Source: Microcosmobacter sp040493455 (GTDB taxonomy: Bacteria; Bacteroidota; Bacteroidia; Flavobacteriales; Flavobacteriaceae). From it: a DNA stretch of 64,000 nt. Below are positions 34,557-43,499 of the stretch, piece by piece (position 1 is the first letter of the stretch; every line of letters begins with the position of its first letter). The DNA lies in the NCBI RefSeq assembly GCF_040493455.1, contig NZ_JANFDA010000002.1, positions 62,001 through 126,000 of the forward strand, written 5' to 3'. The position numbers and the translations under genes were made by a program. The notes under the pieces were generated by a model. The model was not told the origin of the DNA. It did not search any database and was given only the letters and a program-made list of their open reading frames with translations.

Positions 34557-34564
34557 TATCTTTG
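34557..34564 (+). promoter_or_regulatory. Candidate -7 promoter element of uvrA
   Basis: TATCTTTG, exact TAnnTTTG match, 24 bp before the ATG at 34589. It overlaps the first ATG of the longer frame (34553), which is therefore not the start. Confidence 0.45.
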
Positions 34565-34588
34565 CTGAATTATTTCTTTAAAACATCA

Positions 34589-37384
34589 ATGAAAATCAAC
34601 GTTTTAAACGCTAACCCAAAGCAAAATATTATCATTAAAGGTGCAAACCTTCATAATTTGAAGAATGTAGACACTGTTATTCCCAGAAATAAACTCGTTG
34701 TAATTACTGGATTATCGGGTTCTGGAAAGTCTAGTCTTGCTTTTGACACCTTATATGCTGAAGGGCAACGACGCTATGTAGAAAGCTTGTCGAGTTATGC
34801 ACGTCAGTTCTTGGGAAGGCTCAATAAACCAAAAGTTGAATTCATTAAGGGGATAGCTCCAGCTATAGCCATAGAACAAAAAGTAAACTCAACCAATCCG
34901 CGTTCTACAGTTGGGACTACCACAGAAATTTACGATTATTTAAAACTTCTTTTCGCAAGAATTGGTAAGACCTACTCTCCTATCTCTGGAGAATTAGTGA
35001 AAAAACATCGTGTTACTGATGTCTTAGATTACATAAAGTCTTTTGACGAAAACGAAAAGTTACTCCTGCTTTCTCCTATAATTCTTGAAGAAGGTAGAAG
35101 CATGGAAGATAAACTCAAAGTCTTATTACAGCAAGGTTATGCAAGGGTAAAACAAGGAGACACCGTTTACAGAATTGAACAAAGCATAGAACACTTGGAT
35201 GGTTCTGAAGTGTTTTTGGTGGTTGATAGAGTTGTAGTAAAGAAAGATGAAGACTTTTTCAATCGGTTAGCAGATGCTATTGAGACTTCTTTTTTTGAAG
35301 GCAAAGGCTCTTGTATTGTAGAATCGCTTTCAAATAGTAAACAGCAGCAATTCAATAATAAGTTTGAATTGGACGATATGGTTTTTCTGGAGCCCAATGT
35401 GCATTTATTCAGCTTTAATAATCCTTATGGTGCTTGTCCTAAGTGTGAAGGCTACGGTGATGTTATTGGTATCGATGAAGATTTAGTAATCCCTAACACT
35501 GGCCTGTCTATTTATGAAAATGCTATTTTTCCCTGGAGAGGCGAAAGCATGAGTTGGTATAGAGATCAGTTGGTTAACAATTCACATAAATTTGACTTTC
35601 CAATTCACAAACCTTTCTTTGAGCTTACGGATGAGCAAAAACAATTGGTTTGGGATGGTAATGAATATTTTGAAGGGCTAAACGGCTTCTTTGCTGAGTT
35701 AGAAAGTAAGGCATATAAGATTCAGAATAGAGTAATGCTGTCTCGCTACAGAGGTAAAACCAGATGTAATGTCTGTAACGGGAAACGCTTACGAGAAGAA
35801 GCTAATTATGTAAAAATTGGTGGTGTCACCATTACAGATTTGGTAGAGATGCCACTAAAGAATCTTGCTAGTTTCTTTAAGCAATTAGAGCTTAATGACT
35901 ATGATACAAAAATCGCAGATAGACTTCTCAAAGAAATTAATAACCGTTTGAGTTTCTTATCCAATGTAGGTCTAAGTTACCTTACGTTAAATAGACGTTC
36001 TAACACCCTTTCGGGAGGTGAAAGCCAACGTATCAACTTAGCGACATCGCTTGGTAGTAGTTTGGTTGGCTCCATGTATATTCTAGATGAGCCAAGTATA
36101 GGCTTACATCCAAAGGATACCGAAAAGCTTATAAAAGTGCTCAAATCTTTAAGAGACTTAGGAAATACTGTCATTGTAGTTGAGCATGATGAAGACATCA
36201 TGAAAGCAGCTGATGAGATTATTGATATAGGTCCTGAAGCAGGAACATTTGGTGGTGAAATTGTTGCTACAGGTAGTTTTGATGATATCTTAAAATCGGA
36301 TTCGCTCACAGCACAATATCTAAATGGCAATCTAGAAATTGAAGTTCCTCAAAACAGAAGATCTTCTAAATATCATATTGACATTGTTGGTGCACGAGAA
36401 AATAACCTCAAGAATATCGATGTTACGTTTCCATTGGAAATGCTGACAGTGATTACTGGTGTTTCAGGAAGTGGGAAAAGTACATTGGTAAAAAAGATAC
36501 TGTTTCCAGCGATTCAAAAGAAACTAACTGGTTTTGGAGATAAAGCAGGTCAGTTTACGGAGTTAAAAGGAAACTTCTCTAATATCAAACACGTAGAGTT
36601 TGTCGATCAAAATCCAATAGGTAGATCGTCACGTTCCAATCCTGTAACCTATGTTAAAGCTTATGATGATATCAGAGCTTTATTTGCTTCTCAAAAGCTT
36701 AGTAAGATTAGAAATTACCAAGCCAAGCATTTTAGCTTTAATGTCGATGGTGGTCGTTGTGAGACGTGTAAAGGTGAAGGTGTGGTCACTATAGAAATGC
36801 AGTTTATGGCTGATGTTCATCTTACTTGTGAGACGTGTAATGGTAAACGCTTCAAAAAGGAAGTTCTAGAGGTTAATTTTGAAGGAAAAAATATAGACGA
36901 CATTCTTAATCTTACTATTGATGAAGCCATCGCATTCTTTGACGCATTCAAGCAAACAAAGATCAAAAACAAATTACAGCCACTACAAGATGTTGGTTTA
37001 GGGTATGTCACGTTAGGACAAAGTTCTTCTACTCTTTCTGGTGGTGAAGCGCAACGTATAAAATTAGCATCTTTCTTAGGAAAGGGTAGCAAAAGCGAAA
37101 ATGCCTTATTCATCTTTGATGAACCTACAACTGGCTTGCATTTTCATGATATCAAAAAGCTGCTAAAATCTTTTGAAGCACTCATAAACAAAGGGCATTC
37201 AATTATTGTCATAGAACACAACCTCGAACTTATAAAGTGTGCCGATCATATTATAGATCTTGGGCCCGATGGTGGTGAAGATGGAGGTCAGCTAATTGCT
37301 TTTGGGACTCCAGAAGAGATTGTAACAAATGATGATTCTGTCACTGGGACGTATTTGAAAGAGAAGTTACCTGCCTCGCTCTAA
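34589..37384 (+). CDS. uvrA: Excinuclease ABC subunit A
   Basis: Damage-recognition ATPase of nucleotide excision repair. 931 aa from the ATG at 34589 (MKINVLNANPKQNIIIKGAN). Two ABC ATPase modules: first Walker A GLSGSGKSS, signature LSGGESQRI; second Walker A GVSGSGKST, signature LSGGEAQRI. Zinc-binding cysteine pairs CPKCEGYG, CNVCNGKR, CETCKGEG and CETCNGKR are all present, so the protein should be intact. The 3' end overlaps a convergent thioesterase gene by 18 bp. Confidence 0.97.
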   Translation: MKINVLNANPKQNIIIKGANLHNLKNVDTVIPRNKLVVITGLSGSGKSSLAFDTLYAEGQRRYVESLSSYARQFLGRLNKPKVEFIKGIAPAIAIEQKVNSTNPRSTVGTTTEIYDYLKLLFARIGKTYSPISGELVKKHRVTDVLDYIKSFDENEKLLLLSPIILEEGRSMEDKLKVLLQQGYARVKQGDTVYRIEQSIEHLDGSEVFLVVDRVVVKKDEDFFNRLADAIETSFFEGKGSCIVESLSNSKQQQFNNKFELDDMVFLEPNVHLFSFNNPYGACPKCEGYGDVIGIDEDLVIPNTGLSIYENAIFPWRGESMSWYRDQLVNNSHKFDFPIHKPFFELTDEQKQLVWDGNEYFEGLNGFFAELESKAYKIQNRVMLSRYRGKTRCNVCNGKRLREEANYVKIGGVTITDLVEMPLKNLASFFKQLELNDYDTKIADRLLKEINNRLSFLSNVGLSYLTLNRRSNTLSGGESQRINLATSLGSSLVGSMYILDEPSIGLHPKDTEKLIKVLKSLRDLGNTVIVVEHDEDIMKAADEIIDIGPEAGTFGGEIVATGSFDDILKSDSLTAQYLNGNLEIEVPQNRRSSKYHIDIVGARENNLKNIDVTFPLEMLTVITGVSGSGKSTLVKKILFPAIQKKLTGFGDKAGQFTELKGNFSNIKHVEFVDQNPIGRSSRSNPVTYVKAYDDIRALFASQKLSKIRNYQAKHFSFNVDGGRCETCKGEGVVTIEMQFMADVHLTCETCNGKRFKKEVLEVNFEGKNIDDILNLTIDEAIAFFDAFKQTKIKNKLQPLQDVGLGYVTLGQSSSTLSGGEAQRIKLASFLGKGSKSENALFIFDEPTTGLHFHDIKKLLKSFEALINKGHSIIVIEHNLELIKCADHIIDLGPDGGEDGGQLIAFGTPEEIVTNDDSVTGTYLKEKLPASL

Positions 37385-37762
37385 CCTATCTTTTACAAAT
37401 TCAACTTTTGTCTTGCCATGAGGGCTTGGTAAACCTTCCTCATTGAGATTTACCATCGTTACATTCTCAACCGTAAGTATAGTTTCCCTTGTCATCATGT
37501 TACGTGCTTCACAACGCATTGTTAATGAGGTTCTACCAAACTTGGTCACTTCCATACCCAACTCTACGATATCCCCTTTTTTTGCAGAGCTCATGAAGTT
37601 AATCTCAGATATAAACTTAGTTACAATCTTAGAGTTTTCAAGTTGAACTATGGTGTATAAAGCAGCTTCTTCGTCTATCCATTCTAGGAGTCTTCCTCCA
37701 AATAACGTTCCGTTTGGGTTTAAATCTTCAGGCTTAACCCATTTTCTGGTATGAAATCTCAT
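37367..37762 (-). CDS. Hotdog-fold acyl-CoA thioesterase
   Basis: 131 aa from the ATG at 37762 (MRFHTRKWVKPEDLNPNG); an upstream TTG at 37789 is less likely. Catalytic-type Asn/Asp region NPNGTLFGGRLLEWIDEEA is the hallmark of the YciA/BFIT thioesterase group. TKFISEINFMSSAKKGDIVE follows. It hydrolyses acyl-CoA; chain length unknown. Runs into the uvrA 3' end on the other strand. Confidence 0.88.
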   Translation of the reverse strand: MRFHTRKWVKPEDLNPNGTLFGGRLLEWIDEEAALYTIVQLENSKIVTKFISEINFMSSAKKGDIVELGMEVTKFGRTSLTMRCEARNMMTRETILTVENVTMVNLNEEGLPSPHGKTKVEFVKDRLERGR

Positions 37763-37904
37763 AGTTTCCGTTTTTGTAAAGATTATCAATTCTCACGAAA
37801 TACAAAAGTCCGTTAATCTTTTTGTAAAGTTTTCTTAATCAAGAAGCTAGTAAAATCATTCTGGTTTAACTTTAAGCTAAACTCAATCAAATCAGTCAAT
37901 CCAA

Positions 37905-38534
37905 ATGAAAACTGTTGCGCTTTTATTATTATCCCTTATTACCACTTCCTGTATAGAATCCCAAAACAGAACTAACGACACTGCCAGAGTTGGAGATCCC
38001 TGTGAAAGTTGTGAAGCCATCTATGAATATGGTGATAAATACCTTAATGCTGTTGATACGATTCAAAGCTTTAGAAAGCTTGGAACTCCTATAAAAGTTA
38101 GTGGTAGAGTCCTCAAAAAAGATGGAAAGACACCTGTTAGTGATGTAATCTTATATATCTATCACACAGACGACAAGGGTATTTATCCAAAATCTAGCTC
38201 ACCTAGAGGCTGGGAACGACAACATGGCTATCTAAGAACCTGGTTAAAAACTGATAAAGACGGTAACTATACACTCTATACATCGAGACCTGCATCTTAT
38301 CCTAACTCTTCGGTACCACAGCATATTCACATCACTGTAAAAGAACCAAACTTGAATGAATACTATGTCGAGGATTTCTATTTTGCTGATGATCCTAACA
38401 TCACAAGAAATATCTTAAACAGAACCAATGCTAGAGGCGGTTCTGGGGTAATCCAACTTAAGCAAAATGGTGACTTATGGGAAGCAGAACGAGATATTAT
38501 TCTTGGGTTGAATATTCCTAACTATCCAAATTAG
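37905..38534 (+). CDS. Intradiol dioxygenase-like lipoprotein
   Basis: 209 aa. Lipoprotein signal with lipobox TTSC. The remaining domain is the beta-sandwich of intradiol (protocatechuate/catechol) dioxygenases: DVILYIYHTDDKG, RGWERQHGYLRTWLKTDKDG, YTLYTSRPASYPNSS, and the metal-binding PQHIHITV (His-x-His). An extracytoplasmic, lipid-anchored dioxygenase-like protein is uncommon; it may act on aromatic compounds or be redox-inactive. Ends overlapping the DUF72 gene by 4 bp. Confidence 0.83.
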   Translation: MKTVALLLLSLITTSCIESQNRTNDTARVGDPCESCEAIYEYGDKYLNAVDTIQSFRKLGTPIKVSGRVLKKDGKTPVSDVILYIYHTDDKGIYPKSSSPRGWERQHGYLRTWLKTDKDGNYTLYTSRPASYPNSSVPQHIHITVKEPNLNEYYVEDFYFADDPNITRNILNRTNARGGSGVIQLKQNGDLWEAERDIILGLNIPNYPN

Positions 38535-39424
38535 AACAAAGTATCTTGTTTAGGGTTACCCATTTGAGGTATCGTTAATTCACATCCCAAGGCTAGATTG
38601 AGCTTTTTTATAAAATGAGCCGACAACAAAGGTGATGCTTTCTCAATATTTTGGTGTACAAAGAAGTCAATTTCTTTAATGCCTTGCTCCTTCCACTCTT
38701 TTAGTCGCTCCACCCAATCGTCTAGACGATCGTAATCACTTTGATGATTAGCACCAACATAGCGCACAAAGGCAGTAGCATTGGTTAATCGCATGTGCAT
38801 TATATCTCTTCTACCAGCTGTATCCACAATAACATTAGAAATATTGTTCGCCTCTAAAAGCGCATACAATTCCTCAGCAACTGTAGGATCATTGTACCAA
38901 TTAGTATGTCTAAACTCAATAGCCAGAGGCACTTCTTTTGGCCACTGTTCTACAAAAGTTACAACGCGATTAAAGTCCTTGGGTGCAAAGTTATTATGCA
39001 TCTGCAAGAACAATGTTCCCAGTTTTTCTTGGAGGTTAGACGCATTGTACAAATAATGCTCAACAACTTCCTTAGTTTCGTTTAATCGCTTCCAATGGCT
39101 AATCTCTTGATTGAGCTTAGGAAAGAACTTAAATCCCTCAGGAGTTTTCTCATTCCATTTTGAAAATTGTTCAGCAGGGAAAATTCTGTAAAACGTAGCG
39201 TTCAACTCAATAGAGTTAAACTGCGTAGCATAATGCTCTAATTCGTCTTTAGTTCCTCTTGGGTAGAATCCCTTTAGATCTGCCCTATTCCATTTGGCAC
39301 AACCAACAAAGACTTCAGGCTCATTGTCATCTTTTACTTTATTCAATACGCGTTTGGTGTCCGGATGGTCAGCAGGCAACGTAAAATCTATTTCTTCAGG
39401 ATTATCTACACTTCCAAATTTCAT
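38531..39424 (-). CDS. DUF72 domain-containing protein
   Basis: 297 aa of the DUF72 (TIM-barrel-like) family. VFVGCAKWNRADLKGFYPRG, FNSIELNATFYRIFP, and the LAIEFRHTNWY segment are typical. The family occurs in many bacteria and its biochemical role is unsettled. ATG at 39424. Independent gene, convergent with the dioxygenase-like gene. Confidence 0.9.
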   Translation of the reverse strand: MKFGSVDNPEEIDFTLPADHPDTKRVLNKVKDDNEPEVFVGCAKWNRADLKGFYPRGTKDELEHYATQFNSIELNATFYRIFPAEQFSKWNEKTPEGFKFFPKLNQEISHWKRLNETKEVVEHYLYNASNLQEKLGTLFLQMHNNFAPKDFNRVVTFVEQWPKEVPLAIEFRHTNWYNDPTVAEELYALLEANNISNVIVDTAGRRDIMHMRLTNATAFVRYVGANHQSDYDRLDDWVERLKEWKEQGIKEIDFFVHQNIEKASPLLSAHFIKKLNLALGCELTIPQMGNPKQDTLF

Positions 39425-39546
39425 GTTCTAAGTTTTCAATAAATATAAGTAATAAAAGTATTGTTAATAATGCAGTTGATAAGTAAAGTCCGACAGATTG
39501 ATATAAGATAATGAAATCGATAAATTTAATCTCAAATCTAATTCAC

Positions 39547-39960
39547 ATGAACCGCGAAAACGACCTCAAACGTATTCGTCCAGACTATTTAACAACTTCC
39601 ATTAATGAGTATATGTCTGACGATGAACGCTTTCAAAATTTAGTTCTTAGACCAATCATAAAACTTCAACACGAATTATTAGTTGAGGTTTTCAGAAACT
39701 ATATCAGAAAGCATAAGAATGTCTTTTACGATTTGACTCTAGAGAAGCGCATTTCATACATTGAGAATGCTATTCATAAGGACATGAAATTCCGTAACTC
39801 CCTAAAAGGAATGGTTATCGGCATGTTTACTGTTGAAGAATATGTTACGTATATAGAGAACTCTTCAGCATTAAACAAGCGTATGATGACCATCGTCAAA
39901 GAACGATTACTGAGTCACATTCAATTGTTTGAACGCCCTGAAGTTCTAAAAGCCGTTTAA
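39547..39960 (+). CDS. Conserved small protein, function unknown
   Basis: 137 aa from the ATG at 39547 (MNRENDLKRIRPDYLTTSI); an alternative ATG at 39511 would add 12 residues. Mostly helical, charged, with a conserved-looking SDDERFQNLVLRPIIKLQHE and VFRNYIRKHKNVFYDLTLE. I do not recognise a catalytic motif. Similar proteins are sometimes called glyoxalase in databases without visible support. Stands directly upstream of the TetR regulator. Confidence 0.75.
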   Translation: MNRENDLKRIRPDYLTTSINEYMSDDERFQNLVLRPIIKLQHELLVEVFRNYIRKHKNVFYDLTLEKRISYIENAIHKDMKFRNSLKGMVIGMFTVEEYVTYIENSSALNKRMMTIVKERLLSHIQLFERPEVLKAV

Positions 39961-40000
39961 ATTTTAATACCACTTTAACATTAACGTAAAATAATTGAAT

Positions 40001-40008
40001 TAATTTTG
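40001..40008 (+). promoter_or_regulatory. Candidate -7 promoter element of the TetR gene
   Basis: TAATTTTG, exact TAnnTTTG match, overlapping the first copy of the operator (40004-40029); a bound regulator would exclude polymerase. Confidence 0.4.
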
Positions 40009-40029
40009 AAACGTTCATTTCAAATAAAA
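40004..40029. promoter_or_regulatory. TetR-type operator, copy 1
   Basis: Core TTGAAA-N6-TTTCAA (40006-40023). 23 of 26 bases are identical to the second copy at 40625-40650. Lies directly before the TetR start codon. Confidence 0.6.
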
Positions 40030-40610
40030 TGCCAAAAGTAGAAGTTTTCGATAGAGCGTTAGTATTAAACCAGGTGACTGAGGTATTCCACCTCAAAGGT
40101 TACAATGCGACCTCTATGCAAGATATTGTAGATAGCACTGGTCTTAATCGATCTAGCATATACAATTCATTTGGGAATAAAATGAATCTATTTTTGGAGT
40201 GCTTAAAGACCTACAGAGATGATCATAATCGTTCGATGTCTAAATTATTTCTAAAAGCTGAAAACCCATTAGATGCTATCAATATACTCTTTGAGTTTTA
40301 CATTAATGAAATTTCTAAAGACACTGACAATAAAGGCTGCTTAATTTGCAATTGTATTTCTGAGATGGCCAATCAGGATGAAGCAATTGTGAGTTTCTTG
40401 ATGCAAAATCAAGTACAAATGCTTAATATTCTTGAAGACCTTATCAATGAAGGACAAACTCAAGGTGTTATAAATAAAAAGCAACAACCAAGAGATTATG
40501 CTTATTATCTTCTATCTTCTTTACAAGGTATGAGAACTACTGGTGTTCTATTAGAAAAGGACGCGCAGTTAAAGACAATAAAAACTGCGATTATTCAAAC
40601 TATATGTTAA
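40029..40610 (+). CDS. TetR/AcrR-family transcriptional repressor
   Basis: 193 aa. N-terminal HTH: QVTEVFHLKGYNATSMQDIV and DSTGLNRSSIYNSFGNKMNLF, followed by an effector-binding helical domain with the paired cysteines in KGCLICNCISEM (about 98-109), possibly redox- or electrophile-sensitive. An operator-like repeat precedes both this gene and the short-chain dehydrogenase behind it, so it most likely represses itself and that enzyme. Confidence 0.93.
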   Translation: MPKVEVFDRALVLNQVTEVFHLKGYNATSMQDIVDSTGLNRSSIYNSFGNKMNLFLECLKTYRDDHNRSMSKLFLKAENPLDAINILFEFYINEISKDTDNKGCLICNCISEMANQDEAIVSFLMQNQVQMLNILEDLINEGQTQGVINKKQQPRDYAYYLLSSLQGMRTTGVLLEKDAQLKTIKTAIIQTIC

Positions 40611-40624
40611 TTTTTTTTAATTCA

Positions 40625-40650
40625 TTTTGAAACGATTGTTTCAAATAAAA
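40625..40650. promoter_or_regulatory. TetR-type operator, copy 2
   Basis: Core TTGAAAC-N4-GTTTCAA (40627-40644), a perfect 7-bp inverted repeat. Nearly identical to copy 1. Sits between the TetR and SDR genes, 13 bp before the SDR start codon. Confidence 0.62.
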
Positions 40651-40662
40651 AACAAAAAGACA

Positions 40663-41412
40663 ATGAGCAAATTAAAAGACAAAGTTGCAGTGATCACAGG
40701 TGCAAATAGTGGTATTGGGCTTGCAACAGCAAAACGATTCTTGGCAGAAGGTGCTAAAGTAGTTATCTCTGGACGTAGAGCTTCTGCTTTGGAAGAAGCT
40801 ACTAAAGATTTAGAAGGTGATTTTATAACAGTAGTAGCAGATGTTTCAAAACCTGAAGACAACGTAAACCTTATAAAATCTAGTGTTGAGAAATATGGAA
40901 ATATAGATGTGCTGTTCCTAAATGCAGGTGTAGCGCCAATGGCACCAATTGATGCAGTTACTGAAGCACACTATGACGAGGTATTCAATATTAACGTAAA
41001 AGGTCCAATACTCGCTACTAAAGAAGCGCTGCCTTACATTAATGAAGGAGGAACCATACTCTTTACAAACTCAATAGTACATCAAAAAGGTTTTGATAAT
41101 CTTGGTGTGTATTCAGCAAGTAAAGGCGCATTGAGAGCTTACTCGAGAGTATTGACCAGCGAATTGAAGCCTAGAGGTATCCGAGTGAATTCTATAGCTC
41201 CTGGACCAATAGAAACACCTCTTTACAATAAAATGGGCTTGAGCGAAGAACAAATAAATGAGCTAGGCTCTGGATTTGCACAACAAGTTCCACTTGGTCG
41301 ATTTGGGACTTCCGAAGAAATTGCCAATACAGCTTTATTCTTGGCGTCAGACGAAGCTTCTTATGTCAATGGTATTGAAATAGAAGTAGATGGCGGACTT
41401 AGCCAAGTATAA
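40663..41412 (+). CDS. Short-chain dehydrogenase/reductase
   Basis: 249 aa from the ATG at 40663 (MSKLKDKVAVITGANSGIG); the TTG at 40627 lies in the operator and is rejected. NAD(P)-binding TGANSGIG, NAG in LFLNAGVAPMAP, catalytic Ser/Tyr/Lys in TNSIVHQKG and VYSASKGAL. Likely an NADP-dependent alcohol/aldehyde or quinone reductase under control of the TetR protein. The hairpin after it terminates transcription. Confidence 0.9.
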   Translation: MSKLKDKVAVITGANSGIGLATAKRFLAEGAKVVISGRRASALEEATKDLEGDFITVVADVSKPEDNVNLIKSSVEKYGNIDVLFLNAGVAPMAPIDAVTEAHYDEVFNINVKGPILATKEALPYINEGGTILFTNSIVHQKGFDNLGVYSASKGALRAYSRVLTSELKPRGIRVNSIAPGPIETPLYNKMGLSEEQINELGSGFAQQVPLGRFGTSEEIANTALFLASDEASYVNGIEIEVDGGLSQV

Positions 41413-41431
41413 TTGGTGCGTTTTTGATTGA

Positions 41432-41908
41432 TTAAAGCTGGTCTTGCAAGACCAGCTTTTTTATTAGGGATACTTGACCTAAGTGATAGTAACTATGCTC
41501 TATGATGCCTTCTATGTTTCTTTGATAAGTTCCATATTTTTCATCTACAAAAACAGCATTAAGCTGTTCTGTTGACATCTGTTCTACATGCGATGCAAAT
41601 GCTTTGGAATTATTGAATAGCCTAGTTTTCAAGGCTTCCCAGTCAAATTCGGAGGTTAATTCTGGAAAGTCAAAACTATATTTATCCCTAATCTCTAAAT
41701 CACCACCTTTGAATACATTCAGAACGCCTTCAATATAGTAGTTGATATGGAACGTTAGCGCAGCAATAGTATTTAGATTGCCTACTTTTTTTGTAGCCTG
41801 TTCTAGATTTATATCTTCAAGTAGATGTTTGTAATTGGTATTGGCTATCCATCTCCCATTGAGAATCACTTCTCTAAAGCGGTTAGCTAGTTCAACAGAG
41901 GTTTTCAT
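41432..41908 (-). CDS. DinB-like (DUF1572) protein
   Basis: 158 aa four-helix DinB superfamily protein. Metal-site His: ALTFHINYYIEGV in the second helix and IEHSYYHLGQVSLIKKL at the end. Likely thiol or metal-dependent transferase, substrate unknown. Its last seven codons (LVLQDQL and stop) form one arm-pair of the terminator hairpin of the opposite SDR gene. Confidence 0.8.
   Translation of the reverse strand: MKTSVELANRFREVILNGRWIANTNYKHLLEDINLEQATKKVGNLNTIAALTFHINYYIEGVLNVFKGGDLEIRDKYSFDFPELTSEFDWEALKTRLFNNSKAFASHVEQMSTEQLNAVFVDEKYGTYQRNIEGIIEHSYYHLGQVSLIKKLVLQDQL
41434..41462 (+). terminator. Intrinsic terminator of the SDR gene, inside the opposite coding sequence
   Basis: AAAGCTGGTCTTG (41434-41446) pairs perfectly with CAAGACCAGCTTT (41447-41459), continued by a T-run. 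The stem also encodes the C-terminus of the DinB-like protein on the other strand. Confidence 0.82.
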
Positions 41909-41929
41909 CTTAGCACATGATTATTTTTA

Positions 41930-42697
41930 TCAACAACAGTCCCAGTAAAAATATGCTTTTGAAAAATCTTTCTTAATCAAATTATCTTTACTAATGAAAA
42001 TATGCGCAAGTCCACTATCTCCGAACATAATATGATCATCAACATCTATTTGTAAAACTTGGATATCATCCTGACTTTCTTTGCCATAACCTCTTGGGTC
42101 ATACTGAGTAAATTCTGCGTAACCACCTATTTTATGACCCATTGCATTAAAATACTCACTGAACTGCTCTTCTTGATCGTCACTTAAACCTTCAATAAAG
42201 TCCCAATAGTCATTCTCATCAAATAAATAATCAAATTGTGAATCTTCAGATCCACCCTTATCGATTACTTTTTCAAAAGAAAGCTGGTGTAGCTTATAAA
42301 TGGGAATGTCTTCGTAGTCTTCCATTTTTAGGAATGAAAAATCTTCTATATACTCATTAGTTAGTTCTTCTTCTGAATGATAGATCACCGCAACATCCTC
42401 TTCATACCAATCAGTAGGGGATAAAAAAAGCTGCAGAATACCTTTTTCTGGAAAAAATTCAAGATGTGGTACTTGTTCAAAATTTATTTGAGCAACCATT
42501 ATCATTGCTTTTCCGTTCTTGTCCTTAGGATATTCTCTGTCTTTAGGGAAAAAAGGGAATCCTAGAAACTTACTTTCCTTCAAACTCAAATTATCTTCAA
42601 GTAGCTTTTCCTTTCTTGGTTTAGCATTTATACGAACACTCTCTCTTTCATACTTCTTCAAGTCTGATGCGTACTTCATCAAAAACTCTGGAATCAT
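41930..42697 (-). CDS. DUF1963 (YwqG-like) protein
   Basis: 255 aa. Family segments: KFLGFPFFPKDREYPKDKNG, MVAQINFEQVPHLEFFPEKG, ILQLFLSPTD, and QVLQIDVDDHIMFGDSGLAHI. The family is of unknown function, sometimes near polymorphic toxin immunity proteins, but there is no toxin gene here. Ends close to the DinB-like gene on the same strand (21 bp), possibly co-transcribed. Confidence 0.82.
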   Translation of the reverse strand: MIPEFLMKYASDLKKYERESVRINAKPRKEKLLEDNLSLKESKFLGFPFFPKDREYPKDKNGKAMIMVAQINFEQVPHLEFFPEKGILQLFLSPTDWYEEDVAVIYHSEEELTNEYIEDFSFLKMEDYEDIPIYKLHQLSFEKVIDKGGSEDSQFDYLFDENDYWDFIEGLSDDQEEQFSEYFNAMGHKIGGYAEFTQYDPRGYGKESQDDIQVLQIDVDDHIMFGDSGLAHIFISKDNLIKKDFSKAYFYWDCC

Positions 42698-42722
42698 AGT
42701 AATTAAATTTAGAACTTTAAAG

Positions 42723-43400
42723 CTATATCAACGACTCACCATTCAGGTTTGTTGTGAGTACATCACTCATATAATCGAAATAAGGTCTAATGGCTTTAAA
42801 CGATTTATCTACCTCTTTCAAGAAACCATCGGATAGAATCTCTTTATCGGTATACTTTTTTGTGAAGATGAATTGCTTCTTTTTAATAAGATCAATCGCA
42901 GAATGCTCCTTATTAAAGCCTTTTGGAGCCGTTTTCACCTCGTCGCCCACTAAGTCTCCCCAAACAGATTTAAAGGATTTATTGTTGATGATATCTCTAA
43001 ACTCTTTGTCATCCATTTCAAATTCCTTTCTAATTCGCAGTAAATCATCTTTATGTGGTTCCCAAAATCCTGTAGCTAAAAAGCTTCCATTATCTGGTGC
43101 AATATGCAAGTAATATCCGCCTCTCAATTCTGGTTTTTTGCGATGAAAAGACCCTCCAAAATGCGTCTTGTATGGGGTCTTATCTTTAGAAAACCTAACA
43201 TCTCTGTATATTCTAAACAACTTGAACTTATCAATTACATCGTGTTTGTTTAAGTCCTCAAACATAGCATTATAGAACTGTTTTACTTCAGCTTCAACAG
43301 CTTTAAATTCCTTCTTGTGGTCGTTAAACCAGTCTCTATTATTATTTTTTGATAGTTGTTTAAAAAACGTCAGGGTCTCTTTTGGAATCGTATTTGGCAT
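42723..43400 (-). CDS. DUF2461 (TIGR02453) protein
   Basis: 225 aa. Recognised from FFKQLSKNNNRDWFNDHKKEF, FRIYRDVRFSKDKTPYKTHF, and YYLHIAPDNGSFLATGFW. Widely distributed family, function unknown. Same strand as the DUF1963 gene, 25 bp upstream. Confidence 0.9.
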   Translation of the reverse strand: MPNTIPKETLTFFKQLSKNNNRDWFNDHKKEFKAVEAEVKQFYNAMFEDLNKHDVIDKFKLFRIYRDVRFSKDKTPYKTHFGGSFHRKKPELRGGYYLHIAPDNGSFLATGFWEPHKDDLLRIRKEFEMDDKEFRDIINNKSFKSVWGDLVGDEVKTAPKGFNKEHSAIDLIKKKQFIFTKKYTDKEILSDGFLKEVDKSFKAIRPYFDYMSDVLTTNLNGESLI

Positions 43401-43499
43401 TATTTTGTCATTAAGTTATTGCATAAAATTACAAAAACAGGTTTGGTTATTGAAAGAATTTTCACTATAATGCAGAACTTTTAAAATTCAAAATTATAT

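Noticed and set aside
34553..34588. Upstream ATG start of uvrA
   Set aside because: It overlaps the TATCTTTG promoter element, and the added residues do not look like UvrA.
40627..40662. TTG start of the SDR gene
   Set aside because: It falls in the second TetR operator; MSKLKDKVAVITG is the normal start of the family.
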